Positions 63,957 through 64,000 of a stretch of DNA of 64,000 bases are shown here, in pieces. How positions within the stretch are numbered: the stretch's first letter is position 1; each line of letters opens with the position of its first letter. This DNA comes from Telmatactis stephensoni (taxonomy: Eukaryota; Cnidaria; Anthozoa; Actiniaria; Isophelliidae): positions 124,001 to 188,000 of the forward strand of contig JALIZF010001490.1 of assembly GCA_029948255.1 (NCBI GenBank), given 5' to 3'. The notes under the pieces were generated by a model, which was not told the origin of the DNA, searched no databases, and saw only the letters and a list, made by a program, of their open reading frames with translations. A program made the position numbers and the translations under genes.

Positions 63957-64000
63957 AAATTCTCTATATAACTAAAATGGCACTTGCGTAAGTTAAGGTA

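Overview
This is a nuclear genome window from an invertebrate animal, most likely a cnidarian (anthozoan). That placement is inferred from an invertebrate-style usherin gene, AT-rich DNA with short introns, many MITE-like repeats and a Polinton/Maverick element; no taxonomic marker decides it.

Left third (about 0.7-22.5 kb, minus strand): the 5' half of an usherin (USH2A-like) gene. I reconstruct 17 exons from reading frames and GT/AG junctions. In order they encode a signal peptide, an N-terminal LamG-like domain, a laminin N-terminal domain, about ten laminin-EGF repeats, four FN3 domains, two laminin G domains and more FN3 domains; the gene runs off the left edge. One intron holds tRNA-Pro(AGG), tRNA-Gly(UCC) and a 534-bp tandem duplication. 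Next, head to head across an ~830-bp shared promoter interval, is a two-exon GLE1 gene (mRNA export factor, plus strand, 23.4-27.9 kb).

Middle (28-46.4 kb): an accessory zone without host housekeeping genes. It holds MITEs and foldback elements, retroelement and family-B polymerase remnants, internally duplicated DNA, and a set of minus-strand mini-genes with tiny introns: a C2H2 zinc-finger gene behind acidic phase-0 exons, tandem RING-finger genes of 76 codons, a 40-codon CxCC gene, an acidic-repeat gene and a broken PC4-like gene.

Right (46.41-61.18 kb): a nearly complete 14.8-kb Polinton/Maverick (adintovirus-like) provirus bounded by inverted G/C-strand-biased TIRs. The plus strand has a conserved zinc-binding ORF, an integrase with chromodomain, and a tightly packed capsid block (minor capsid, basic core/lytic-like protein, major capsid, adenain-type protease) whose stop and start codons overlap. 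The minus strand has a structural-type ORF, a conserved small ORF (frameshifted), a broken packaging ATPase, a zinc-finger ORF and a protein-primed-type family-B DNA polymerase (one frameshift). The polymerase is preceded by a spliced 5' module of acidic exons and zinc fingers. A CRE/E-box-rich interval separates this gene from a divergent acidic ORF, and two tandem two-exon mini-genes precede the right TIR.

Far right (61.2-64 kb): remnants of a second polymerase family, a retroelement tail and a third RING mini-gene, suggesting older virus-like insertions around the younger Polinton.

All exon structures are hand-inferred. Single-base frameshifts in both usherin and the Polinton polymerase leave open that some breaks are assembly indels.
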